Positions 48,901 through 58,990 are shown, counted from the stretch's first letter. The stretch is DNA of 64,000 nt from Salvia splendens (GCF_004379255.2 NC_056046.1:11346001-11410000), one strand, 5' to 3'. Numbers and translations: made by a program. Notes: generated by a model not told the origin, from the letters alone.

Positions 48901-51900
48901 ACATTAAGGCTTCTTTTAAAAGAAACAAATTCCCATAATTTGCTTTAGCACACAAATGAACATGATCTAGATGAACTTTTTAACACAAGTCACATAGTGG
49001 TTATAGATTCACCAAATTGAGAGCATGAAATTGCTGACAAAAAAGCCCATGGGTTAATTAAACATAAAAACTCAAATTCTGCGGAAGCAGCAGCGTAAAT
49101 GTTACCAGTTTGGCGTAGCCTTCACTTTCTTCACGAAGCAAGTTAAATTTAGTTTGTTGATAAAGAAGTCGTGTGTTGACCCGGACCTGAAACCAGAAAT
49201 TGTACTTTCAAGAACAAATCGAACTATATGTTCAACTGTAGACATGCATTGCTACAAACTTTCCAGTATGTGCAACTGAAGCTCAAAGTACCTCCTTCGA
49301 CTTCAAATCTGCAGCCTTTATTTTAATCATTTCACACTCCCACAAAAAATCTTCCTACAATATAAGTGCAAACGAACTGTCAGCTGTTCTGCCTCTATGA
49401 ATAATGTTTCCTCTCAATATATGAAAAAAAAACAGCAGCTCAAACTAAATATTCTCACATCACAACGCTCCTGGAAAAATCTCAATGGAACCAGCGCAGA
49501 GTCCACCAGCCATTTTGCCTAAAATGAAAGGAAAAAACTAGAAGGGTCAATATCATAAGAAAGTGGCAACCATTAGAAAATAAATGAAGGCATACTTTCG
49601 AGGAATGATTTCTGAAAGGCCTAGCAGTTCGCAGAGAAATTATTTACCACCATATCAATTCATAGTTACATTAATATTTCAGCACAGAGCTATTACTCAA
49701 AGTACTAAGGTAATATAGCATGTGAACTCAAGATAGGGCAGGTTTGCAATTTGTTATACCTTCTCATTTTTAGTAACTCACTGACTGTATTAATTTCTGT
49801 AGCACAACATAGATAAAATCCATACATCAGTTCACAGAGAAATTATCTACACCATATCAATTCAAAGTTACATTAATATTTCAGCACAGAGCTATTACTC
49901 AAAGTACTAAGGTAATATAGCATGTGAATTCAAGATAGGGCAGGTTTGCAATTTGTTATACCTTCTCATTTTTAGTAACTCACTGACTGTATTAATTTCT
50001 GTTGCACAACATAGATAAAATCCATACATCAGAACCATTTTTTATAACTACTCCCTCCGTCCCACAATAGGAGTCCTATCTAGTTATGGCACGGGTTTTA
50101 AGAAATGTAAAGAAAATGTGAGTTGAATAAGTTGGTGGAATGTGGGGCCTACTTACCATTTATGGTAAAAGTGAAATAGGACTCTTATTGTGGGACAGAG
50201 GGAGTAGTTGCTATTGCACGTTAGAATTGCAGGGTGCAGCCCAACATTGGATCACTGGATCCTAGTTCCTAATGAGATATTTTTTTCCTTAACATTGTTT
50301 AGATTATCTATCTGTTAAACAAAAATGCTATCCATGGTGTTCCTCTAAAATGTTCCACACTAAAAACATGGTTATTAGATCAGATTTGTACAAATGTTAT
50401 TTCTTGTAGAGCAAGTATGCATTTTCCTAGTTAAGGTATGACTCTGTTGTGTAAATAGGTGCTTTAATTACTAAATGGGCACACAGAAAATGTCCCCAGT
50501 ATTATGTCTCTACTCGTATACTCTGATTCAAAAATAGTGAATTCCTGTAGTTCTAGAATCGCAGGGAAATTTGTATTATTTCTTTTGTGGGGAGGGGTCA
50601 TTGAGAGAAACATGGTAGTATATTGTAAATTCAAAATAAGATGATCATGAACTCTTACCAGTTTGATAAGACGGGAGCGGTATTCACCAGGCATGGTGAG
50701 CTGGAAGGAATTAGAAATGCATTAGATCGAGTTGAATATAAAAATGTAATTTCGTATCCACACAGACGTTATCGGATTCTATCATACAATCACAATTATA
50801 AATGCATAGAAGCAGCCAAACTCATAGCAGTAAATTCAATTTTAATGCATGTGAGTTACGTGAGAACAATAACATCTGCTGGAACAGTCAACACATTCAA
50901 TCAGTTATTTGCTACCTCTCCAAGGATTCATTTACTTGATCAGAGGTTTAGCCGAATAGAATTTTGATGATTATGCAGAATTCATCCTCTCTTTTCCAGT
51001 GACAATCAAATCAACATTGAGAATTAATCACTACACAGGTCTCATACCTAATATTCTTAATAAATATGGTCAGTTTCAAAATGGTGGCTTGATCAGGGAT
51101 AGCTAGGCAGAAGGATGTAGAAGAGTAAATTAAGTTTGAGTGATATTCCAGTTTACTGGTATAAACATGCCATACCAAATCCAATAAGGCACTTCTTGGG
51201 ATATACAACTGTGAATTCAGATTCTCTTTCAGCAGACTAAATTAGACAGGTTCTATATCTTGCATCATGTTGTCACTAACACGTGCTCCGCATCTCAGTT
51301 ATATGTGCACTATAAGGTGTTTTTCATACAAACCTCGCAACATCACAATTAAATTGCTAATGGCAAAAGAACAAGCCCAAGAACCATTACAAGGTTGGTT
51401 GATTTTAAGAATACCAGAAACATAGAGGCTACCAACAGAGATAAATACAATAACCTGTAGATGGAAAGAAATTTTTTTTTCTACTACAGAGTTTTCTCGT
51501 AAATGATCTAAACACAAATTCCTTCTGGTCTGAATGTGTACTATGTACTGTACTTCATAGGTATAACTTCTTTCTCTTCTCACGTAGAATGTTATGTTCA
51601 TAAGCAAACTAAAGGAAAAGCTCAAACCAATTGCACAAAATTACTACAAATACATGATGACAATATCCAATGAATGTGTTAAAAGAACTAACGTCTTGAG
51701 CCATCTGGGAAACAATATCAGCAAAATATGATCCCACATCCCCTTCCAGATCACTATCTGAAAATTCCACTGCCTCCAACGCCACTTTACATTTCTGATA
51801 CGGCAGGTCCCCTCGGACCTAGCCAAAACAATGCGAACATTCATTAGGGAAAAACAGAATTTACTGAATCCAGCAGGCAGTAGAAACCCAGCAAAAAAAC

Positions 51901-52237
51901 CTTTCCAGGAATTTTATCGCCCAAAAGAAAAAGGTTGAGGGTACTCAAGTACCCAACCTAGGAAAGTAAAGCACCGATAATTGCAAAAAATCCCCCTCCC
52001 CCCGCCCCAAGTCTCCCACGAACAAGCACACTCCTCCCCAAACTACTACCGGGATAAACAACTAGGGGTGCAGAGAAACAGGGAGGAAACAACTAATATT
52101 ACCATGGTGTAGCATAGTTCGTAGAGAAATCGGAGAATATGAGCAGGAGAATCAAATTTGAAATTCGGATTCGGATTCTTCAATTCTTTAACGGCGTCCT
52201 CCGTCACATGTACACACTCCAGCGGCGGCAGAGACAT
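33921..52237 (-). CDS. THO2: THO complex subunit 2, 1831 aa, 33 coding exons
   Basis: Exons (minus): 52237-52103, 51818-51693, 50700-50659, 49518-49459, 49354-49292, 49186-49106, 48344-48273, 48190-48143, 48057-47989, 47851-47718, 46718-46643, 46303-46110, 45202-45122, 45012-44811, 44726-44487, 44395-44315, 44241-44122, 44030-43971, 43200-43073, 40196-40100, 39694-39566, 39322-39219, 39082-38902, 38743-38562, 38427-37821, 37723-37619, 37264-37109, 37032-36952, 36581-36371, 36249-36176, 36061-34865, 34377-34088, 33990-33921. They sum to 5496 bases with every phase matching. THO2 is the large scaffold of the nuclear THO/TREX complex, which couples transcription to mRNA export; in Arabidopsis it is also needed for miRNA and siRNA production. 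Visible: N-terminus [39 protein letters not shown]; helical core with FGMPRNN and [17 protein letters not shown]; coiled coil at exon 25; then a charged Ser/Arg/Asp/Lys-rich tail with PPPPPLPPH and RRKLKREH. Length is close to the 1823 residues of Arabidopsis THO2. Confidence 0.95.
34424..34637. mobile_element. Stowaway MITE in THO2 intron 31
   Basis: TA at both flanks. Left end CTTCCTTTGTTTCCTAAAAA, inverted right end TTCCCTCCGTTTCCTAAAAA. A second internal copy of the end (GAGTTTCTACTTTTAAGAAA) lies near 34583. Confidence 0.8.
35854..35937 (-). other. 84-base AT-rich, stop-free segment inside THO2 exon 31
   Basis: On the minus strand it starts GTGATATATG and ends GAATTTCAG, so it has intron-like ends, AT-rich content and a length divisible by three. 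Read through, it encodes an atypical hydrophobic stretch ([20 protein letters not shown]) within an otherwise polar tail; spliced out, the frame is preserved. Confidence 0.5.
39768..40019. mobile_element. Stowaway MITE with duplicated right end, in THO2 intron 20
   Basis: TA at both flanks. Ends CTCCCTCCGTTCCATAGTAA on both sides. The right terminal block (ATGACTCTATTACTATGGAA) is present twice, at about 39953 and 39990. Confidence 0.85.
40197..43072 (-). other. THO2: Largest THO2 intron, intron 19 (2.9 kb)
   Basis: The splice ends are firm: CACTT|GTATGG donor and TTTTAG|GTGTAA acceptor restore GHLCKKYPS. The interior from about 41380 to 42680 is richer in GC than the surrounding introns and may be an old insertion, but no terminal repeats or protein similarity were recognised. 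Confidence 0.55.
48683..48752. repeat. Short tandem duplication in THO2 intron 6
   Basis: A unit with TATTTTAAAACCAACATA and ending CTGAACCAG occurs twice, about 38 bases apart. Confidence 0.55.
49625..50032. repeat. 203-bp tandem duplication in THO2 intron 3
   Basis: Copy 1 begins CAGTTCGCAGAGAAATTAT at 49625 and copy 2 begins CAGTTCACAGAGAAATTAT at 49828. The two run in parallel to CCATACATCAG with only a few differences, so the duplication is recent. Confidence 0.9.
50051..50204. mobile_element. Stowaway MITE in THO2 intron 3
   Basis: 154 bp, TA flanks, left end CTCCCTCCGTCCCACAATAG, inverted right end CTCCCTCTGTCCCACAATAA. It lies directly after the tandem duplication. Confidence 0.88.
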
Positions 52238-52508
52238 TGTTTCAGCTTTCTGTATGAGTAATCAAGCTGCTGGGTTTGAAGTGAATTGCCGCAAAATGGA
52301 ATCAGAGCGGTAAACCACAGCAGAGTGGCGGAAAGGTTGTTTCCGAGCTTCTCATTAGCCGATGATCGAAGAGGGCTTCTTATTCTTAGGGTTTCAGGCG
52401 AATTTCTTCGCGTACAAGGGTTTGGGATTTGGGGATTTTGGTGTCCTTTATATTATTCTCTTTGTTTTTATTGTTTAACTATACTACTTCGTCCCGGCCA
52501 CTGCCTTA
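52238..52508 (-). promoter_or_regulatory. THO2: Proximal upstream region of THO2
   Basis: About 270 bases between the THO2 start codon and the first Harbinger element. This must hold the leader and, unless the promoter lies within transposon DNA, the core promoter. No clear TATA box seen. Confidence 0.4.
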
Positions 52509-53320
52509 GGCCATCCACAACGTTGTTCCTATACCGTTCCTTAAACCAGGGCCACACTGTACTTTTTTACTCCATTCCTTAACTAAGGAACGGAACCTGC
52601 AACCCTCCGTTCCTTAACCGTTCCTTAACCGTTCCTTAAATTACTATTCATTCAATTTCATTTTTTTTATTTCCAACCCAATTCAATTTAAATAAACACA
52701 CTTTATTAAAAAACAAACACACTTTATTAAAAAACACACAACATTAAAAAAAATTACAACTTAAACTTAAAAAAATAAAAAGCACACAATTAAAATCCTA
52801 AAAAAATTTGACGCATTTGTTCATACGGATCCATTAGTTTGATTAAATTTGGGAGAAGAAAAATAGAGTTGATTTGAGATGAAAATTGGGGTGGAAATAG
52901 AGAGGAATAGATGTGTGTTTGTGATTGAAATGAGTATGAAATAGGAGTATTTATAGAGTAAATAAATAAAATAAAAATTAAAAAAAAATAAAAAAACGGA
53001 TATAAAAAAAACGGTCTCATTGCCGTTGCAAAAAAAAATTATTAAATTTGAATTTAAAAAAAAAAGAATTATTGCGTCACCCGACGAAGCCCACTCGCGG
53101 GGCAGCGAGTGGGCTTCACGCGTCGAATGGGAGGCCGCCACGTCGCCTCGGCGCGTGGCGGAACGTTCCGTTCCGCGTTCCTCCGGAACGGAACGCGGCA
53201 CGGCATAGGAATGGCGACGGCACGGAACGGCGACGGAACGCATCCCGCAACGCGTGCCGCCGCGGAACCGTTCCGCCGGAACGGCATAGGAACCGCAACG
53301 GCACAGCGTTGCGGGTGCCC
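52509..53320 (-). mobile_element. PIF/Harbinger non-autonomous derivative, 812 bp
   Basis: TTA flanks both ends (52506-52508, 53321-53323). Inverted ends GGCCATCCACAACG on the left and GGGCACCCGCAACG on the inverted right. On the minus strand a promoter-like leader precedes a tiny frame MDPYEQMRQIFLGF (about 52832-52791), which looks like the N-terminus of the Harbinger accessory protein. A GC-rich block near 53085-53310 is built from repeated CGGAACG/CGTTCCG words and the pair CCCACTCGC/GCGAGTGGG. Confidence 0.8.
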
Positions 53321-53484
53321 TTACATGTATATTCATACTAGTATAGTATTTTGAAAAAACATAGCCACCGTAATTATATTAGGAGTAGTAATATTTACAA
53401 TAATAATCTAACATAGAGCTTTAACCACCGTGAATCAAATTTAGTATTGATAAATAATGTTTTAACAATATTGTATTTGTATTA

Positions 53485-54421
53485 GGCCATTCACAATAGG
53501 CGCCCAGCGACCGCCCAGCCGAGCGCCGGCGCTGGGCGGTTCGCTGGGCGATCTATTGCAGCCGCCCAGCGGGCGATTGGAGAGAGAAACCGCGCAGCGC
53601 TGGGCGGTCGCGTGGCGCTGGGCGGTCCGTTCGGCGCTATTGCAGCGCCCGGATCGCCCAGCGCACCGTCTAGCACGAAAATTAAATTTTTTTTCCGAAA
53701 CACTATATATACGCGCTTTGCTCGTCATTTTCATTCGCACCACTTATTTTAACGAGTACTCTCTCTATCTTAATTTCTGTTCAAGATCAACAACGGGAAA
53801 TGGATCTCAACAACGAGTCTAGTTCCGGGAGTAGCGGGTCACAAACTCCGACGATCCCTGTGGGAAGTGGATGGGGTCAGGTGCCCGGGTACTACAACAT
53901 GTACCCGTGGCAGCAGATGATGCCCGGGGCCACAATGGGGGGGAGTCCGCCGGGGGGGTTTCCGCCGATACCGGGGTGGGTACCCGGGATGCAGATGATG
54001 CCCGGGGGAGCACCGGCGACACAGTGGACTCCGGGGGTCGTACCGGCGATGGTGGCGGCGGCGATGGTGGCGACGGAGGCGACGACGACGGAGACGAGGA
54101 GTGAATTGTCACTCTTTTTTATTAATGTATTTTTTTTTAAATTAATGTACTTTTTTTAAATTATTGTACTTTTTTAAATTATTAATGTATTATTAAACTT
54201 TTCCCGTATATGTCTCGTAAATTAAATTCCGTATATTGTGTGATTGTTAATTATGTCATTTTATATAATTGTTATTAGTGATGTGGCTATTGATGTGGCT
54301 GGGCTATTTATGATGTGGCTAGGCTATGGCTGGGCTATTTATGATGTGGCAGGAGGATTTTTAGTGCTAATGATGTGGCAGTGGCTGGGCTATTGCTGGG
54401 CTATTCCTATTGTGGATGGCC
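53485..54421 (+). mobile_element. PIF/Harbinger derivative carrying an ORF1-like fragment, 937 bp
   Basis: TTA flanks (53482-53484, 54422-54424). Near-identical inverted ends: GGCCATTCACAATAGG left and GGCCATCCACAATAGG inverted right. The GC-rich subterminal block consists of repeated CGCCCAGCG/CGCTGGGCG words. A TATA-like CACTATATATACGCG is followed by a leader almost identical to that of the transposase element at 55296. No transposase. Confidence 0.85.
53800..54159 (+). CDS. Harbinger ORF1-like fragment, internally deleted
   Basis: Starts MDLNNESSSGSSGSQTP after the shared leader. Then comes a Gly/Pro/Met-rich stretch (YYNMYPWQQMMPG). An alternative frame over the 3' part reads GDDDGDEE and stops just before the shared 3' region. 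In plant Harbinger elements the second protein (ORF1, Myb-like) has a low-complexity N-terminus and acidic C-terminus; the Myb-like middle is absent here. I infer a deletion joining the two ends. Not expected to function. Confidence 0.5.
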   Translation: MDLNNESSSGSSGSQTPTIPVGSGWGQVPGYYNMYPWQQMMPGATMGGSPPGGFPPIPGWVPGMQMMPGGAPATQWTPGVVPAMVAAAMVATEATTTETRSELSLFFINVFFFKLMYFF

Positions 54422-54535
54422 TTATAGCATTCGTAAATTTTAAACTAAGTCGTGTAAATATCTCCAAAGATTTAACCCTACTATAGAACGATTTCAAATC
54501 ATCATTATAGGATTAGATATCAGTGACAAATATTA

Positions 54536-54774
54536 CTCCACCCCGTTTCATAAAGTTTGTCGTATTTTTATATTTTCGTTTATTCCATAAAATTTGTTAT
54601 ATTTCACTTTTTTAAACAATAGATCATATATTCTATTAACTCATTTTCATTCATAGTCTAGTATAAACTAATATTATGTAGTATATAAAAATATGATTCA
54701 TATTTCACTAACTTTTTCAACTCATTTTATAACTTGTAGCGGATCAAAGTGTGACAAACTCGAGATAGAGGGAG
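54536..54774. mobile_element. Stowaway MITE
   Basis: TA flanks. Left end CTCCACCCCGTTTCATAAAG; inverted right end CTCCCTCTATCTCGAGTTTG. Moderately diverged. Confidence 0.7.
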
Positions 54775-55295
54775 TACAATATAATGGTATGCATCATGTG
54801 AGCAACATTTTTTATACAATAGTAATTTTTAAAATTAGTAATATCATTAATAATATATAGAATCAAACTCAATTTATAAAATTCAAAAAATAAAATAAAT
54901 AACAATAATAAGAACCGGACAAAGACTATTGCATATGAATGGTGATCACATGAAATATATAGAGTTTAGGACTTATGACTTTAAAATACAAAAAATCAGT
55001 TTAAGTTTTCACTAAAAATAGCTACTACTATAATATTGAAAATTAAAAAGTAGCCCTGAATTTGAATATGACAAGAATGGGCCTAAACTGCCGAAAAATG
55101 TGATTGCTTTATGAAATTTTGAAAATAAAAATGGATTGCATCACTAGAATCAGTTTTGGATCCAAACATGTGAATATTAGGCTCGTATCTTTCAATTGGG
55201 GGGCTAGACCACTAGCATCATTGGCCCAAATATTTTTTTTATCCAATTCAATTAGAATGATGATTGACCAGTACTAGTGTTTGATGAATGATTTA
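54775..55295. other. AT-rich spacer between transposons
   Basis: No gene or repeat recognised. Confidence 0.45.
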
Positions 55296-57155
55296 GAGTA
55301 TCCACAATGGCGGCGAGCGGACCGGCCTGAGCGGACCGGCTAGCCGATTCCCGGTGCTGGCCGGTCCGCTCGTCGAACCATTGCAACAGGCGAGCACCAA
55401 ATCGGCGAGAAAAACGGTGAGCGCACGCCGATTCCCGGGCGCTGGCCGATGCGCTCGCCAATCGGCTGGCCGCCATTGCAGGCTCCCGGTCGGCAAGCCG
55501 ATTTTTTATTTATTTTTATTTAATTTTCAAAACACTATATATACGCGATTTGCATGTCATTTTCACTCACACCACTTATTTTAACGAGTTTTCTCTCTAT
55601 CTTAATTTATGTACAAGATCAACAACGCGAAATGAGTAACGCGGGTGGTAGTAGTGGTGGTAGTGGTGGGGATGCTGAGGAGTACGAACGGCGAATGAAT
55701 GAAGAGTTGGGGGCCTATACGTCCCATGAGATAAACCGACTAATACTAAGGGCCTTGCAGCCGGCGGTACCTCGACCTCGACCTGTTGTCCACCGCCGAG
55801 CAGTGATTGAGCGGGATCACGTACCTGCACATCAGCGGCTATATGAAGACTACTTCGCACCGGAGCCGCGGTTTAACGCCAACCTTTTCAGGTGGCGTTT
55901 TAGGATGAGTAGAGCCCTGTTTATGCGTATTGTTGACGCTTTGGAGCGTCGATATATGTGTTTCCGCTTCGGGCACGATGCGGCTGGCAGACCCGGCCAC
56001 ACACCTATTCAAAAGTGCAATGCGGCAATCAGCCAGTTGGCCTACGGAGGCGTGACATACATGTGGGACGAGTACCTCCACATCGGTGAGACGACTGCCC
56101 TTGAATGTATGAAGTATTTCTGTCATGGTGTGGTTGAAATATTCCGTGAACAGTACCTTCGAAGCCCTACCCCCGAAGACTGTCAGGAGCTGATGCAGAT
56201 GTACAGGGAGAAGCATGGGTTCCCGGGTATGTTAGGCAGCATAGATTGTATGCATTGGGAGTGGAAGAACTGCCCCGCTGCCTGGAAAGGGTTCTACACG
56301 ACCGGCTATAAGGGAAAGAATCCCACGATGATCCTCGAGGCCGTAGCTGATTACCGACTGTGGATTTGGCATGCATATTTTGGGGTAGCCGGGTCGAACA
56401 ACAACCTCAACGTCCTCAACTCATCGCCCCTTTTCAACGAGCAGTGTCACGGCGTCGGTCCGGCCATCAGTTTTATCGCCAACGGGAACCAGCATGATAT
56501 GGGCTACTTTGTGGAACGACAGGAGTCGGCGCGCAAGGACGTGGAGCGCGCATTTGGTGTGCTCCAGTCTCGATGGGCGGCAATTAGGGGTCCAACGCGT
56601 TTGTGGCACGTCGACTGCATTGCTGATATAATGTACGTCTGTATTATCATGCACAACATGATTGTCGAAGATGAAGGTGTACAACTGAATAAAAAAAACT
56701 GACTAGTTGGGCCAACGACGATAATGAAGCCGGTCCAAGCCACGGCATGGCTGCCCCCAACGTATGAAGTGGGGTACCTCACGATGAAGCCGGCCGCCTC
56801 CAAGCACATGGCGACATGCGCCAAGTGGAAGCTCATATTCGACTCCAAAAGGATTTAATTGAAGAGTTTTGGGCGCGGAGGACTGCATGACGTTAGTTTT
56901 TTTTTAATTATGTATTTTTTTAATTTACCTTTTAAATTTTAAATAAAATTATTGCGTTTTCCCGTATATGTGTCGTAAGCTGAATTCCATATTTTGTGTG
57001 ATTGTTATTTTTATAATTTTGTTTATTGTGGCTAGCCTATTGCTTGTCCAGTTGCTTGTCCTGATGATGTGGCAGGAGAAGTTTTTAGTGTTAATGATGT
57101 GGCGGGAGGAGTTTGTGGCTAGACTATGACTGGCCTATTATCATTGTGGATGCTC
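55296..57155 (+). mobile_element. PIF/Harbinger element with transposase, 1860 bp
   Basis: TTA flanks (55293-55295, 57156-57158). Inverted ends GAGTATCCACAATG and GAGCATCCACAATG. A GC-rich subterminal block (55306-55500) contains repeated ACCGGC/GCCGGT words in both orientations. The transposase frame follows; no ORF1 (Myb-like) gene is present. The 3' non-coding end resembles that of 53485-54421 (CCCGTATATGT.TCGTAA). Confidence 0.9.
55632..56702 (+). CDS. PIF/Harbinger transposase, 356 aa, C-terminal tail frameshifted
   Basis: DDE-type nuclease that cuts and pastes PIF/Harbinger elements at TWA targets, usually with a Myb-like partner. I start at ATG 55632 (MSNAGGSSGGSGGDAEEYE), just after the leader. 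The N-terminal helical region has FRWRFRMSRALFMRIVDALE. Catalytic regions: GMLGSIDCMHWEWKNCP (first Asp), ADYRLWIWHAYFGVAGSNNNLNVL (second Asp), and KDVERAFGVLQSRWAAIRGP (Glu). HNMIVEDEG closes the conserved core. After an A-run at about 56692-56698 the frame ends. The usual acidic and basic tail continues in another frame to about 56887 and contains a further TGA. Core intact, tail broken. Confidence 0.92.
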   Translation: MSNAGGSSGGSGGDAEEYERRMNEELGAYTSHEINRLILRALQPAVPRPRPVVHRRAVIERDHVPAHQRLYEDYFAPEPRFNANLFRWRFRMSRALFMRIVDALERRYMCFRFGHDAAGRPGHTPIQKCNAAISQLAYGGVTYMWDEYLHIGETTALECMKYFCHGVVEIFREQYLRSPTPEDCQELMQMYREKHGFPGMLGSIDCMHWEWKNCPAAWKGFYTTGYKGKNPTMILEAVADYRLWIWHAYFGVAGSNNNLNVLNSSPLFNEQCHGVGPAISFIANGNQHDMGYFVERQESARKDVERAFGVLQSRWAAIRGPTRLWHVDCIADIMYVCIIMHNMIVEDEGVQLNKKN

Positions 57156-57158
57156 TTA

Positions 57159-57749
57159 TACTTTGTAAAGTACATGCTTGTTTTGGTAGACTAGTAGTAA
57201 TTATATTGCGAGTAAATTGCATTGATTTAGCCTCATAATGTGACTTTATGATGAATAATAAATAAGTTTATTTTTTTCCTTTGATGGAAATAAATTTCTC
57301 ATTTATCATAGTAAGATCTACCCTTGCCAAAAATTCACTAACCCCGTTGCACTTTATTATCACCACTAGAATCAATTTCGTAAGAATATATCAAATATTA
57401 ACCGTATTATTTTTTGTGAGATAATTTATTTTGTGTAGAAAGTGTAGTTTTGAAATGCGTTAATAAAAGATATTAAGGCATATGATATTCTAGTTTATAA
57501 CTAACCATTTTTATTATTGTTGTGTCTTCATAACTAAATTTTGTGGTATTATAGTATTTTATTAATACGTACACCAAACTTTGTTGTTTTCGTTATACTA
57601 CAATAATATAAATCCGAACTATGATATATATTGTCACTTAGTCCTGATTAACTTATTTATAAGATGAAAGAAATAGAACAATAAACTTTAGTTATGAAAA
57701 TTTGCCGTAAGTTAAATTTATTTTTATTGTTTATATATGTCAAAATTGA
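57159..57749. other. AT-rich spacer
   Basis: No gene or repeat recognised. Confidence 0.45.
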
Positions 57750-57768
57750 ATATATATATATATATATA

Positions 57769-58087
57769 GGATTGTATTCAAATCCTTTTTTCCATATTTT
57801 CTCCTATTTCCTTCTTGATCTCAGCCCCACGATTTTGTCATCCGACGGTTAGATTGATGTCACGTGTCATTTAATAATGCAGATTTTCAGTTAAATAATG
57901 CACACCGACTAATAATGCACCGTTATAGTGTAATAATGCAGATTTTCAGTTGAATAATGCACACCGACTAATAATGCACCATTATAGTGTACTAATGCAG
58001 ATCATCTGGACCGTTGATGAATGAGATCTAACGGTCCAGATTAAGAAGGAACTTAAATCTAAGGGGAGAAAATGAGTTTAACACTAC
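57769..58087. mobile_element. MITE-like unit A between (AT)n tracts
   Basis: Flanked by (AT)n at 57750-57768 and 58088-58107. It contains a twice-repeated word set (ATAATGCAGATTTTCAGTT, ATAATGCACACCGACTAATA). Near its ends it has partly complementary segments around CCGACGGTTAGAT and ATCTAACGGTCCAG. No coding capacity. Unit C at 58989-59303 is a second copy. Confidence 0.75.
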
Positions 58088-58107
58088 CATATATATATAT
58101 ATATATA

Positions 58108-58933
58108 GGGGTGCATTATAATGATAACCCCAATTTCCGTAATAACCCTATAACTAAATCTGGACCACACATTTTTAAAATCACGTGGTCAAGATTCAAA
58201 CTTATATTTACTTCATAAAAAAAGCGCGGGGGTGAATATGTCATTTCGCTGATGATAAAATTTACGTATCCAAATTTCGCTCATTTAATTTCTGAATTTC
58301 GCTCATTTTATCATTTTACCAGTCAGTCAAAAATAACATTTTATCAACCCAGAGTATCATTCTATCCGGCAAAACTATCATTCTATGCAATAAACCTAAC
58401 ATATATCATGTTATCATTTTATCATTTTACCAGTCAGTCAAAAGTATCATTTTATCAACTTAGAGTATCATTCTATCCGGCAAAACTATCATTCTATGCA
58501 ATAAACCTAACATATATCATTTTATCATTTTATCAGTCAGTCAAAAGTATCATTTTATCAACTCAGAGTATCATTCTATCCGGCAAAACTATCATTCTAT
58601 GCAATAAACCTATCATTTTACGTGATATTTGGCGAAATTCAGAAATTAAATGAGGAAAATGACAGTTTTACCCCCGCGCTTTTTTTTATGAAGTAAATCT
58701 AAGTTTGAATCTCAAAACTATCATTCTATGCAATAAACCTATAATTTTATCATTTTACGTGACATTTGGCAAAATTCAGAAATTAAATGAGAGAAATGAC
58801 AGTTTTACCCCCACGTTTTTTTTATGAAGTAAATCTAAGTTTGAATCTCAACCGCATGATTAGAAATATGTGTGGTCCAGATTTGGTTATAGGGTTATTA
58901 CGATATTTAGGGATTATCATATGATCACGACTC
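58108..58933. mobile_element. MITE-like unit B with long inverted arms and internal tandem repeats
   Basis: Bounded by (AT)n tracts on both sides. The arms are complementary over more than 100 bases: AATAACCCTATAACTAAATC and TCTGGACCACACA on the left pair with the inverted right end; a second arm portion pairs around AAAAAAGCGCGGGGGT. The centre holds three copies of a 103-111 base unit starting near AGTCAGTCAAAA (58321, 58432, 58535). The right arm block (about 58615-58713) is duplicated at about 58750-58850. Confidence 0.75.
58305..58620. repeat. Three-copy tandem repeat inside unit B
   Basis: Period 111 then 103; each copy carries GAGTATCATTCTATCCGGCA and CTATCATTCTATGCAATAAA. Later copies differ by a few bases and a short deletion. 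Confidence 0.85.
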
Positions 58934-58942
58934 TATATATAT

Positions 58943-58985
<43 letters not shown>
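58934..58985. repeat. (AT)n microsatellite between units B and C
   Basis: About 50 bases of nearly pure AT, broken once (TATAATATAT). Confidence 0.9.

Positions 58986-58988
<3 letters not shown>

Positions 58989-58990
<2 letters not shown>

Noticed and set aside
53020..53354. Many overlapping Arg/Ala-rich frames on both strands
   Set aside because: Products of the GC-rich subterminal repeat of the Harbinger element.
57890..58620. CRISPR-like spaced repeats
   Set aside because: Repeats are 100-base tandem units and short words inside MITE-like elements in a plant genome; no unique spacers or cas genes.
58252..58653. 133-residue frame with internal repeats
   Set aside because: Translation of the unit B tandem repeat; the period is not constant in codons and there is no family match.
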